Source: Gammaproteobacteria bacterium (GTDB taxonomy: Bacteria; Pseudomonadota; Gammaproteobacteria; Steroidobacterales; Woeseiaceae). Taken from it: a stretch of DNA of 53,456 bases. The stretch is taken from the NCBI GenBank assembly GCA_018677555.1, contig JAHHOT010000196.1, forward strand, positions 1 through 53,456, given 5' to 3'. Shown here piece by piece: positions 1-8,935 of the stretch. Position 1 is the first letter of the stretch. Each line of letters begins with the position of its first letter. The translations under genes were made by a program, and so were the position numbers. Below the pieces are notes generated by a model. The model saw only the letters and a program-made list of their open reading frames with translations. It searched no databases and was not told the DNA's origin.

Positions 1-38
1 GGCGTCAGCTTGCCATTGGCGAAGAATCTGCGAGACTG

Positions 39-1727
39 TTGGGGTCTCGCCGGCGTAATACAAGCATTTCGAGAGGGGGGTTGGTGAATTACGGGCTCTT
101 TGTTTTGTCGATGCTGGCCCTCGCCGCGTGCAATAGCGTTGAAGAGACCCCGACAAATACCCGCAGCGGTGCCGCCAACTCCATTACCGGCGCTGAAATC
201 AGGCAACACATGGAAGTGCTCGCCGCAGATGACATGCGCGGTCGTGCGGCAGGTACAGCGGATTACGACCGGGCAGCCGACTACGTGGCCGATCGCTATC
301 GCAAGATTGGCCTGCTGCCGCTTGGTGACGGCGGCAGCTACTTCCAGTCCATCCGGTTTTTCGAGACACGGCTGGCACCGGGTTCCGCTTCGTTTTCGGT
401 GGCCAGGGACGATAGCCAGGTCGAACTCGTGTTTCGAGACGACTTCATTCGCGCAGGCGGCTACGGCGAGCAGGACGAGGACATTACCGCGCCGCTCGTA
501 TTCGTCGGTCACGGAATTGTTGCCCCGGAATACGGACATGACGATTTCGCGGACGTCGATGTAGCCGGCAAGATACTGGTGTCACTGAGCGGCGCTCCGC
601 CGGGGTTTGCGACGGACCAGCGTGCATTCTATTCGTCGAGTCGCGGCAAACAGGCAATTGCAATGGAGCGGGGTGCTGTCGGCATAATCAATGTGCGCAC
701 GCCGGTCGACCAGAAGCGCAGACCGTGGGAGCGATACCTCGCCGGCGTAGGTTCGCCCGGCATGCGCTGGCTCGACGAGGAGGGAGCGCCACACCAGGGA
801 TACCCGCAGCTGGCGGGTAGTGCGACGGTCAGCGAAGCCGGCGCGGAGAAGCTTTTCGCGCTCGCCGATGCGGATCTTGACGCACTTTTTACAAAACACG
901 CGGCCGGTGATACCGGCAGTTTTGATATGGACATTAGCGCCACGCTCGGCCGCCGGTCGAATCAGCGTACGGTCAGGTCGTCCAATGTCGTTGGAATGCT
1001 GAAAGGCAGCGATCCGGAGTTACGCGGCCAGTACATCGTGTACACGGCGCACCTCGATCACATCGGAGTGCGCCCGGGCAGCGACGGCGATGATATTCAC
1101 AACGGCGCCTACGACAATGCAGCCGGCATCGGCACCATTCTCGAGATCGCCGCGGCGATGGCGGTCATGGACACGGGACCGCGCCGCTCGATCATTTTTG
1201 CCGCGGTTACCGCGGAGGAAAAAGGCCTGCAAGGTTCCAGTTACTTTGCAATGAACCCGCCCGTTCCCGCCGAGCAGCTGGTCGCGAACATCAATATCGA
1301 TATGCCGTATCTCGGTTTCCCGGTGGGCGACGTGCATGCTTTCGGCGCCGAGCATTCGACTTTGCTGTCTGCCGTGCAGGAAGCAACAATCCTGTCCGGG
1401 CTCGAGCTGACGCCGGACCCGCTGCCGGACGAGGTGCGCTTTGTCCGTTCAGACCAGTTCTCTTTCGTGAAACAGGGAGTACCCGCGCTGGCGCTCAAGC
1501 CGGGGTCCATGTCCCTGGATCCGGCGACAGACGGCGCTGCTGCACTCGATGACTTCCTGAAGAATCACTATCATCGCGCCAGCGACGACCTGTCATTGCC
1601 GTACGACAACGCCGCCGCAGAACGATTCGCGCGCACCGGGCTACTGGTGGGGCTGATCGTCGCCGACAGGCAGGCGCGCCCGCGCTGGAACGACGGCGAC
1701 TTTTTTGGCGACAAGTTCGCGCGCTAG
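39..1727 (+). CDS. M28 family metallopeptidase, exported/lipoprotein-like
   Basis: 562-aa ORF; signal/lipobox-like LALAACN; M28-type YTAHLDHIG, NGAYDNAAGIGTILEIA, AVTAEEKGLQGS, RSDQFSF motifs. Start may be further downstream (TTG/GTG near 84). Confidence 0.9.
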   Translation: MGSRRRNTSISRGGLVNYGLFVLSMLALAACNSVEETPTNTRSGAANSITGAEIRQHMEVLAADDMRGRAAGTADYDRAADYVADRYRKIGLLPLGDGGSYFQSIRFFETRLAPGSASFSVARDDSQVELVFRDDFIRAGGYGEQDEDITAPLVFVGHGIVAPEYGHDDFADVDVAGKILVSLSGAPPGFATDQRAFYSSSRGKQAIAMERGAVGIINVRTPVDQKRRPWERYLAGVGSPGMRWLDEEGAPHQGYPQLAGSATVSEAGAEKLFALADADLDALFTKHAAGDTGSFDMDISATLGRRSNQRTVRSSNVVGMLKGSDPELRGQYIVYTAHLDHIGVRPGSDGDDIHNGAYDNAAGIGTILEIAAAMAVMDTGPRRSIIFAAVTAEEKGLQGSSYFAMNPPVPAEQLVANINIDMPYLGFPVGDVHAFGAEHSTLLSAVQEATILSGLELTPDPLPDEVRFVRSDQFSFVKQGVPALALKPGSMSLDPATDGAAALDDFLKNHYHRASDDLSLPYDNAAAERFARTGLLVGLIVADRQARPRWNDGDFFGDKFAR

Positions 1728-1736
1728 TCATCGATG

Positions 1737-1965
1737 TCGCGGCGAGGGCGCCGCTCGTACAGAACGCTGGTCGCGGTCGCAATGTAGGAGCGCCGCCCCC
1801 GGCGCGACTGCGACAGTGATCAATTATCGCGGCGAGGGCGCCGCTCGTACAGAACGCTGGTTGCGGTCGCAATGTAGGAGCGCCGCCCCCGGCGCGACTG
1901 CGACGGTGATCAATTATCGCGGCGAGGGCGCCGCTCGTACGTAAGCCTGGTAGCAGTAGCAAGGT
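1737..1965. repeat. 90-bp tandem direct repeat (two full periods plus a degenerate third), each period holding an inverted pair of REP-like hairpins (BIME-like)
   Basis: Period starts at 1737, 1827 and 1917. Shared tcgcggcgagggcgccgctcgtacagaacgctgg...gtaggagcgccgcccccggcgcgactgcgac. Confidence 0.9.
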
Positions 1966-1985
1966 AGAAGCGCGACCACCAGTTA

Positions 1986-3743
1986 CTAGTATGCCGCGAC
2001 GCCGCCGTCGGCCGCACGCGAATCGGCAGCGCCGGACAGCACACCCGTTTCCGGATCGCGGTACACAGCCATTGCCGAGCCGATGCCGGATACTTCGCGG
2101 ATCCGGTGGCCGCGTTCTTCGTAGATGCGGCGGGAATCGGCGGAAATTCCCCAGGACTCGAAGCGCGTAACGTCCGGCAGCCACTGATGGTGGATACGCG
2201 GGGCCTCCATGGCCTGTGCGATCGACATCTCATGGTCGATGACATTAAGTATCGTTTGCATCGTCGTGTTGATGATGGTCTTGCCACCGGGACTGCCGGT
2301 CGCAAACAGCGGCACACCGTTCTTCGCGACGACGGTCGGTGTCATGCTGGAGAGCATGCGTTTCTCGGGGCGAATGCGGTTTGCGGGCGTGCCGATTGCG
2401 CCTTGTTCGTTGGTAACGCCGGGCTGTGCGTTGAAATCTCCCATCTCGTTGTTGAGGAGAAAACCGGCGCCTTCCACGACAATGTGCGAGCCGTAGCTCC
2501 ATTCCAGCGTGTAAGTCAGCGACACCATGTTGCCGTCTTTATCCACCACGGAGAAATGCGTCGTGTCCTCGCTTTCGTACCGTTGCGCGAACTGCGACGG
2601 ATTGCTGTCCGACTTGAAGTCGGGGTCGATGCTGTTTCGCAGGCGTTCCGCGTAAGCTTTTGACGTCAAGCGATCCAGCGGCATGTCCTCGTTGAAATCC
2701 GGATCGCCGAGGTGATTGGCGCGGTCGGCGTAGGCACGGCGCATCGTTTCAGTCAGCAGGTGCATGTACATGCCGGTGTTGTGGCCAATGCTCTTCAGGT
2801 CGTATCCCTCGAGGATGTTGAGCATTTGCGCGAGCACCACACCACCAGAGCTCGGCGGCGGCATGCTGACGATTTCGTAACCGCGATAGTTGCCCTTGAT
2901 CGGCTCGCGCTCAACCGCACGGTATCGTTCCAGGTCCTCGCGCGTAATCAGGCCGCCGTTTTTCTTCATGAACTCGGCGATCAAGCGCGCGGTTTCGCCC
3001 TTATAAAAACCGTCGCTGCCCTGTTGCTGGATCCGTTCCAGTGTTGCCGCCAGGTCAGACTGGATCCAGGTGTCGCCCGGCTCGTAGGATGATCCATCCG
3101 GCCGGAAGAAAACGTCCATCGAGCTCGGGTGACGTACGAACAGGCGGCGGCTGCGATTGAAGTCGTCGTAGAGCTTCCAGGTGATCGGTATTCCATTGGC
3201 GGCGAGTTCTACAGCCGGTTCGACCAATTCGCTCCAGCCGAGCTTGCCGTACTTCCTGTGCGCCATCTCGAGGCCCGCGACCGTGCCCGGTACACCGACG
3301 GCCAGAATGCCGATGTGATTGGACATCTGCCGCACATTGCCTTCGTCGTCCAGGTACATGTCCTCCGTTGCTGCAAGCGGCGCCTTTTCGCGGAAATCGA
3401 ACGCCGCGGTTTCCCCGTCGGCTCCGTGATAGACGAGGAATCCGCCGCCGCCGATATTGCCAGCCGTCGGCCAGGTAACCGCCAGGGCAAAAGCGGTTGC
3501 GACCGCAGCATCGATGGCATTGCCGCCTTTTCTCAACGCCTCGAGGCCGACCTCGGATGCAGTCATGGACGATGATGCGACTATGCCATTCTTGCCGCGA
3601 ACAGGTGTTCGCCCGGCGGTCTCCGCCACCGTGGCATACAGTAGAAATACACTGGCTATTGCACTGATGACCAGTGCGCGTATTTGCGTGAAATGCACTT
3701 TAGAAGCTTCCCCGGGGTTACGACCGATACATTGAATGCGCAT
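1986..3743 (-). CDS. ggt: gamma-glutamyltransferase (gamma-glutamyltranspeptidase), exported
   Basis: Signal peptide then GKNGIVASSSMTASEVGLEALRKGGNAIDAAVATAFAL, DTTHFSVVDKDGNMVSLTYT (catalytic Thr region), GSPGGKTIINTTMQ. Start may be GTG at about 3698 instead of ATG at 3743; the 3929 track start overlaps the divergent gene. Confidence 0.93.
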   Translation of the reverse strand: MRIQCIGRNPGEASKVHFTQIRALVISAIASVFLLYATVAETAGRTPVRGKNGIVASSSMTASEVGLEALRKGGNAIDAAVATAFALAVTWPTAGNIGGGGFLVYHGADGETAAFDFREKAPLAATEDMYLDDEGNVRQMSNHIGILAVGVPGTVAGLEMAHRKYGKLGWSELVEPAVELAANGIPITWKLYDDFNRSRRLFVRHPSSMDVFFRPDGSSYEPGDTWIQSDLAATLERIQQQGSDGFYKGETARLIAEFMKKNGGLITREDLERYRAVEREPIKGNYRGYEIVSMPPPSSGGVVLAQMLNILEGYDLKSIGHNTGMYMHLLTETMRRAYADRANHLGDPDFNEDMPLDRLTSKAYAERLRNSIDPDFKSDSNPSQFAQRYESEDTTHFSVVDKDGNMVSLTYTLEWSYGSHIVVEGAGFLLNNEMGDFNAQPGVTNEQGAIGTPANRIRPEKRMLSSMTPTVVAKNGVPLFATGSPGGKTIINTTMQTILNVIDHEMSIAQAMEAPRIHHQWLPDVTRFESWGISADSRRIYEERGHRIREVSGIGSAMAVYRDPETGVLSGAADSRAADGGVAAY

Positions 3744-3807
3744 GTTCCATTGCGCGCGGAGGTTTTTCAATAGATTCTTGTCCTGTCCCAAGTTTTCAGT
3801 CGATTTC

Positions 3808-5283
3808 GTGCCCGAGCCATCCGCCATCTCGCTGTTGCCCGTTCTGGTCACTCTGTTCGTCGCGCTAACGGTGCGCAACGTGCTGGTCGGCTTGTTCTGC
3901 GGTGTACTTACCGGTGCCGTAATGCTCACCGAGACGGGATTGCTGCGCTTCTTTCCGGAGCTGGTCAGGGACTTCCTGGTGCCGCAGGTGGCCGACAGCT
4001 ATAACGCGAGCGTCCTCGTGCTGCTTGCTTTCATTGGCGGTTTTGTAAAGCTGATTGAGCGCTCCGGCGGTGGAGCAGCGTTTGCCGCCACAGTCGTCCG
4101 CTGGGTCACGGATAAAGTTCGCGCCCAGCTGGGCGCCTGGCTCGGCGGCATCATGATTTTCTTTTCGGATCTTGGCACGCCGCTGATCGTGGGACCGGTA
4201 TTTCAGCCGTTGACTGACCGCCTTGGCGTCTCGCGGCAGAAGCTGGCGTTCATTCTCGATTCGACGTCGTCGCCCGTTGCCATCCTCGTGCCGTTCATCG
4301 GCTGGGGTGTCTTCACGATGAGCGTCATTGCCGACGCATTTGGAGCGAACAACGTCGCACAAAGCGAGTGGGATGCATTCGTCGCGGCAATTCCGTTTCA
4401 GTTCTATGCCTGGCTGGCAATCTCGATGGTGCCGTTGCTTACAGTAATGCGTTTCGACTTCGGTCCGATGCGCATCGCGGACACGGAGGCCTCGGCGGCG
4501 CCCATCGCCACGGAACACCGTAACGAAGAATCAGCTGCGCGCCCGGTATTCGTCTGGCTGCCGCTGCTGGTCCTGGGAGCGACGCTTTTCACCACGTTGA
4601 CGCAGCTCGGTTTTCCATTCCAGCAAGTTGCTGGCTCCGAGTTTCGCGCAGGGCTTTCGGCAGCTTATTTCCTCGCGGCGATTACGCTTGTTGCCCTGAT
4701 GCTCTGGTTTCGCGCGGCCGCTGCCGTGTCGGCCATCGCCACGTACATCGAGGGGATGACCGGCATGATGCCCATCGCCGCGACGCTCGTGCTTGCCTGG
4801 GCGCTCGGCAGCGTCTCGGAGGCCCTGGGTACCGGCCTGTTCGTTGCCGAAGTGGCGCGCGACGGGATTCCCGGCTGGCTATTGCCTTCGGTCACGTTCC
4901 TTCTTGCTGCAATTATCTCGTTTGCGAGCGGTTCCTCCTGGGGCACGATAATTATCATGATGCCACTCGCGGTGCCCGCGGCCCTCGCGACCGGCGCGAC
5001 CATGCCGGTCGTGATCGGTGCCGTGTTGTCGGGCGGTCTTTTCGGCGATCATTCCTCTCCCGTTTCCGAAACCACCATCCTCTCATCGACCGGCGCCGGC
5101 ACGACCCCGCTGGCGCACTTCCAGACGCAACTGCCGTATGCGCTGACGAATGGCGTGATCGCGCTCGCGGGGTATCTGGTCGCGGGCGCGACCGCCTCGC
5201 CGGCGCTCGTGTTGCCGGTGATCGCTCTACAGCTTATCGTGATATGGGTGCTGCGTCGCAAAGCTGCGGTCGCCGTGGAATAA
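3808..5283 (+). CDS. NhaC-type Na+/H+ antiporter family membrane protein
   Basis: Multi-TM ORF; SDLGTPLIVGPVFQPLTDRLGVSRQKLAFILDSTSSPVA, GDHSSPVSETTILSSTGAG. Probable GTG start at 3808 in the 3736-5283 frame. Confidence 0.85.
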   Translation: MPEPSAISLLPVLVTLFVALTVRNVLVGLFCGVLTGAVMLTETGLLRFFPELVRDFLVPQVADSYNASVLVLLAFIGGFVKLIERSGGGAAFAATVVRWVTDKVRAQLGAWLGGIMIFFSDLGTPLIVGPVFQPLTDRLGVSRQKLAFILDSTSSPVAILVPFIGWGVFTMSVIADAFGANNVAQSEWDAFVAAIPFQFYAWLAISMVPLLTVMRFDFGPMRIADTEASAAPIATEHRNEESAARPVFVWLPLLVLGATLFTTLTQLGFPFQQVAGSEFRAGLSAAYFLAAITLVALMLWFRAAAAVSAIATYIEGMTGMMPIAATLVLAWALGSVSEALGTGLFVAEVARDGIPGWLLPSVTFLLAAIISFASGSSWGTIIIMMPLAVPAALATGATMPVVIGAVLSGGLFGDHSSPVSETTILSSTGAGTTPLAHFQTQLPYALTNGVIALAGYLVAGATASPALVLPVIALQLIVIWVLRRKAAVAVE

Positions 5284-5390
5284 TCGGGACCAGGTCCTGC
5301 AACGGAACGTCTGGATAACATCTTGAAGCCCCGCGCTCGTTCACAGAGCATTCGAAACCGAATTGCCGCGTCAAGCGGATTTTCTGGCAA

Positions 5391-6659
5391 TTGAATAACC
5401 AGCGGCTTTCCCGCGTTCTTTTCATCTTCGCGCTGGTTTTCGCGGGCGAAATGATTTTCAGTCTGCCGTTTCATACGACGCGCTATTTCAGGCCGACTTT
5501 CCTGGATGTCTTCGATTTTTCAAACACGCAGCTGGGCGACGTGTTCGCGTTCTACGGCGTCACGGCGATGTTTTCCTATTACATCGGTGGCCCGATCGCG
5601 GATCGCTTCTCGCCGCGCGGACTCATGGTTTTTTCCCTGGCGACGACCTCTGCCGGCGGGCTTTACCTGCTCACTGTTCCCGGCTTCGTCGGCACCGCAA
5701 CCGTATTTGGCTGGTGGGGTATTACCACGATATTCCTGTTCTGGGCAGCAATGATCCGCGCGACCCGCGAATGGGGCGGCGACCTCTCGCAGGGCCTCGC
5801 GTTCGGTATTCTCGACGGCGGCCGCGGAATTATCGCCGCGGCGATGGCGGTCTTCGCGGTCACAGTTTTTGCGCTGTACATGCCCGACGACGCGCGACTG
5901 GCCAGCGACGCGGAACGGCTTGCGGGATTTCGCTCGGTCATCATTTTTTACTCGGGCAGTACGCTGCTCGCCGCGGTACTGGTGTGGCTGATCATTCCGC
6001 CAATGACACCGCCGCCCTTCGATCGGCGACCATCGCCGCTCAACGGCATGCTCCAGGTCATGCGCCGTCCTGTCGCGTGGACCCATGCGCTGGTCATCAT
6101 CGCCGCTTACTGCGGCTACAAGGGACTCGACAACTATTCGCTTTATGCTGTGCAGGTCCTCGGTATGGACGAGGTCGAAGCGGCGAGGTTTACAGCCTGG
6201 GCAGGCTACCTCAGGCCGGTCGGTTGTATTGCCGCGGGCATCGTTGCAGATCGCGTCGGGGCGGCACTGACCAGCGGCGTTTCGTTCGTGTTGCTCATCG
6301 TTATTTATGGGGTTCTCAGTTTCGCGGCGCCCTCGCCATTCTGGACCAATGTCATTTTCGCCAACCTGCTGGTGAGCTATCTCGCCATTTATGCGTTTCG
6401 TGGCCTTTACTACGCGCTGCTCGAAGAGACGCGGGTGCCGAAGCATCTGACCGGCACGACCGTGGGATTCGTTGCGTTTCTCGGCTACACACCGGACGCA
6501 TTTTTCGGCCCGGTCACCGGTCGGATTCTCGACGCCGCGCCAGGCCTCCCCGGCCACCAGAACTTCTTTCTGTTTCTGACCCTGATGTCTTTCCTGGGGC
6601 TGATTGCGGTCATCGCGCTGGCGGCGCTGAACCGACGCCTCGCCGCCCCCGCCGTGTAA
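5391..6659 (+). CDS. MFS transporter
   Basis: 422-aa 12-TM-like protein; GGPIADRFSPRGLMV-type motif A; TTG start. Confidence 0.82.
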   Translation: MNNQRLSRVLFIFALVFAGEMIFSLPFHTTRYFRPTFLDVFDFSNTQLGDVFAFYGVTAMFSYYIGGPIADRFSPRGLMVFSLATTSAGGLYLLTVPGFVGTATVFGWWGITTIFLFWAAMIRATREWGGDLSQGLAFGILDGGRGIIAAAMAVFAVTVFALYMPDDARLASDAERLAGFRSVIIFYSGSTLLAAVLVWLIIPPMTPPPFDRRPSPLNGMLQVMRRPVAWTHALVIIAAYCGYKGLDNYSLYAVQVLGMDEVEAARFTAWAGYLRPVGCIAAGIVADRVGAALTSGVSFVLLIVIYGVLSFAAPSPFWTNVIFANLLVSYLAIYAFRGLYYALLEETRVPKHLTGTTVGFVAFLGYTPDAFFGPVTGRILDAAPGLPGHQNFFLFLTLMSFLGLIAVIALAALNRRLAAPAV

Positions 6660-6667
6660 AAGCGCGA

Positions 6668-6747
6668 AAATGGGGACATTCTGCGTTTCCGCCGGCGGAA
6701 ACGCAGAATGTCCCCATTTACGTCGGGAAATGCAGAATGTCCCCGTT
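6668..6747. repeat. AAATGGGGACATTC palindromic element, copy A: perfect 52-bp palindrome plus a further partial unit
   Basis: 6668-6693 aaatggggacattctgcgtttccgcc is the exact reverse complement of 6694-6719; second gcagaatgtccccgttt unit follows at about 6731-6747. Confidence 0.95.
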
Positions 6748-6821
6748 TGCTTCTGCAGTTGTGCGGCTCGGCGCCGCAAATCACACGTATAATGCGGCGG
6801 CAATAATAACGAAACGGATCC

Positions 6822-8288
6822 GTGCCCATGTCCCAGACCCGACCGCCGTCGCTGATAGACGCGCTGATACCCGTCGTCTTGCTGATGGCAATGCTGTTTC
6901 TGTCGGTCTACCTGTTCGGCGACAGTTCGTCCTCGGGGCCGAACCAGATCGTGCTGATCGTCGGAGCGGCGATTGCTTCGGGAATCGCGCTGAAGAACGG
7001 CTTTCGCTGGGCAGAGCTGTTGAAAGCCATCGTCGCCGGCATCAGCACCGCGATGGGCGCAATTCTCATCCTGCTGTCTGTCGGTGCATTGATTGGTACC
7101 TGGCTGATGTCGGGCACTGTGCCGTCACTCATCTACTACGGACTCGAGGTGCTCAACCCGAGCATTTTTTACGCGGCGGCTTGCATTATTTGCGCCATTT
7201 CAGCGCTCGCCACGGGCAGCTCCTGGACCGTGGCCGGCACTATCGGGGTTGCGCTGATCGGGGTTGCGATGGGGCTGGGCCTCAACCCGGCCATCGCTGC
7301 CGGCGCCATCATTTCCGGTGCGTACTTCGGCGACAAGATGTCGCCGCTGTCGGACACGACCAATCTGGCTCCCGCCGTCGTGGGTACCGACCTGTTCACG
7401 CACATTCGTCACATGGCCTGGACTACCGGGCCGTCGATCGTCATCGCGCTTATCCTCTTTACGTTTATCGGTTTCGGCGCGGAATCGGTCGCCGATACCG
7501 CGGCGCTCGATCGTTTGAAAGCGACGATCAGCGACTCGTTCGAAATTTCACTGATTGCGTTGGCGCCGCTGGCAATCGTGTTTTACATGGCTTACAAGAA
7601 GGTGCCGCCATTGCCGACCATTCTTTTCGGTGCCTTGCTTGGCGGGATCCTGGCCGTAATCCTGCAGCCAGGCGTGGTACTCGCTTTTGCAGACTCGCCT
7701 GAACTGGCAACGTCACTGGCGATGACCAAAGGTGTGTGGCTTGCGCTGGCGCATGGCTTCGTTTCTGCGACCGGCGTAGCGGAAGTCGACGATCTGCTGT
7801 CACGCGGTGGCATGGAATCAATGCTGAATACAATCTGGTTGATACTCTGTGCGCTGTCCTTCGGTGCGGTGGTCGAGCACACCGGTATGTTGAAGCGCCT
7901 GATCGAGTCCGCGCTGAGGGCGGCGAAATCCACCGGCACGCTCATCATGACCGTGGTGTTGAGCGCGATCGGCATTAACGTGCTCGCCGCCGACCAGTAT
8001 ATTGCGATTGTACTGCCCGGAAAGATGTTCAAAGCCGAGTTCAAAAAGCGCAACCTGGAACCGAAGAATCTCTCGCGCGTCGTCGAGGATTCGGGCACGC
8101 TTACCTCGCCGCTGGTGCCGTGGAATACCTGTGGCGTTTACATGGCATCGACCCTCGGCGTTGCTACTCTGGCCTACGCGCCATTTGCATTCTTCAACCT
8201 GATTAATCCGCTGGTCTCGATATTCTACGGTTTTACCGGCATTTCCATCGAAGAGATCGACGAGTCTGCGGAACCGGTTGCCGCGTAG
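6822..8288 (+). CDS. NhaC-type Na+/H+ antiporter
   Basis: 488 aa; ATGSSWTVAGTIGVALIGVAMGLG, ISGAYFGDKMSPLSDTTNLAPAV, SPLVPWNTCGVYMA typical of the NhaC family. Confidence 0.9.
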   Translation: MPMSQTRPPSLIDALIPVVLLMAMLFLSVYLFGDSSSSGPNQIVLIVGAAIASGIALKNGFRWAELLKAIVAGISTAMGAILILLSVGALIGTWLMSGTVPSLIYYGLEVLNPSIFYAAACIICAISALATGSSWTVAGTIGVALIGVAMGLGLNPAIAAGAIISGAYFGDKMSPLSDTTNLAPAVVGTDLFTHIRHMAWTTGPSIVIALILFTFIGFGAESVADTAALDRLKATISDSFEISLIALAPLAIVFYMAYKKVPPLPTILFGALLGGILAVILQPGVVLAFADSPELATSLAMTKGVWLALAHGFVSATGVAEVDDLLSRGGMESMLNTIWLILCALSFGAVVEHTGMLKRLIESALRAAKSTGTLIMTVVLSAIGINVLAADQYIAIVLPGKMFKAEFKKRNLEPKNLSRVVEDSGTLTSPLVPWNTCGVYMASTLGVATLAYAPFAFFNLINPLVSIFYGFTGISIEEIDESAEPVAA

Positions 8289-8315
8289 AGAGCACATCGT
8301 TCGCCAGGAATACCC

Positions 8316-8933
8316 GTGATACTGATACCGCACCATCGCAGTCCGCCAGGGCTGTCGCTCACCGCCTTGCTGCTGCTGATGTGGTCCGGATCGGCCGTTG
8401 CCGGTGGCGGCGTCGTGTTGTCCAAGGACACCTGCATCATCACGATAGGGTTCTATACCGCGCACTTCACCGCGTACCAGCCACAGAGCACGGGCAACGA
8501 AGAGTTTTGCGAGGACTTGCCGGCGATTGGCGAGTCGATTTTCGTGCTGGACTACCTGCACGACAGCCTTAAAGAGGTGCCGGTGGATTTTCGCATCATC
8601 AAGGACGTGACCGGCACCGGGCGCTTCGCGAAATGGGAAGACGTCGAACGGCTGGGCGATATCGAACCGCACAGCGTGTTTTACCAGGCGCCGATCGTGC
8701 GCAGCGACGGCAGTTATCGTGTCGTCTACGAGTTTCCCGAAAAAGGAGACTACATCGGCATCGTGACCGCGGGTCACCCGAGCAACGATAATATCTACTA
8801 CTCTGTGTTTCCGTTCAGTGTCGGCGAAACGAAATTCCCGCTCTGGATCGCCTTCGTGGCCGTAGCGGTTCTGTTCGTGTTGCTCATTCGCCTGGCGACG
8901 AAAGCGCGCCCGGGGCAGGCGCGGGAAGCGTAA
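8316..8933 (+). CDS. Exported single-TM protein of unknown function, first gene of the copper module
   Basis: Signal peptide, periplasmic domain with two Cys (DTCII, EEFCED), C-terminal TM (PLWIAFVAVAVLFVLLIRL). Confidence 0.75.
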   Translation: MILIPHHRSPPGLSLTALLLLMWSGSAVAGGGVVLSKDTCIITIGFYTAHFTAYQPQSTGNEEFCEDLPAIGESIFVLDYLHDSLKEVPVDFRIIKDVTGTGRFAKWEDVERLGDIEPHSVFYQAPIVRSDGSYRVVYEFPEKGDYIGIVTAGHPSNDNIYYSVFPFSVGETKFPLWIAFVAVAVLFVLLIRLATKARPGQAREA

Positions 8934-8935
8934 CG

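Noticed and set aside
1737-1965. Possible CRISPR array
   Set aside because: Period is 90 bp with the whole period conserved; no unique spacers and no cas genes.
1495-2184. 229-aa minus-strand ORF with internal repeats (FCTSGALAAIIDHCRSRAGGGAPTLRP)
   Set aside because: The repetition is only the 90-bp BIME-like array (period divisible by 3) read as protein.
5520-6803. 427-aa minus-strand ORF opposite the MFS gene
   Set aside because: High-GC shadow ORF: Arg/His/Gln-rich composition, no domain, fully antisense to a well-supported transporter.
5714-7702. 662-aa plus-strand ORF
   Set aside because: Out-of-frame overlap across MFS, palindrome and NhaC genes; Arg-rich shadow composition.
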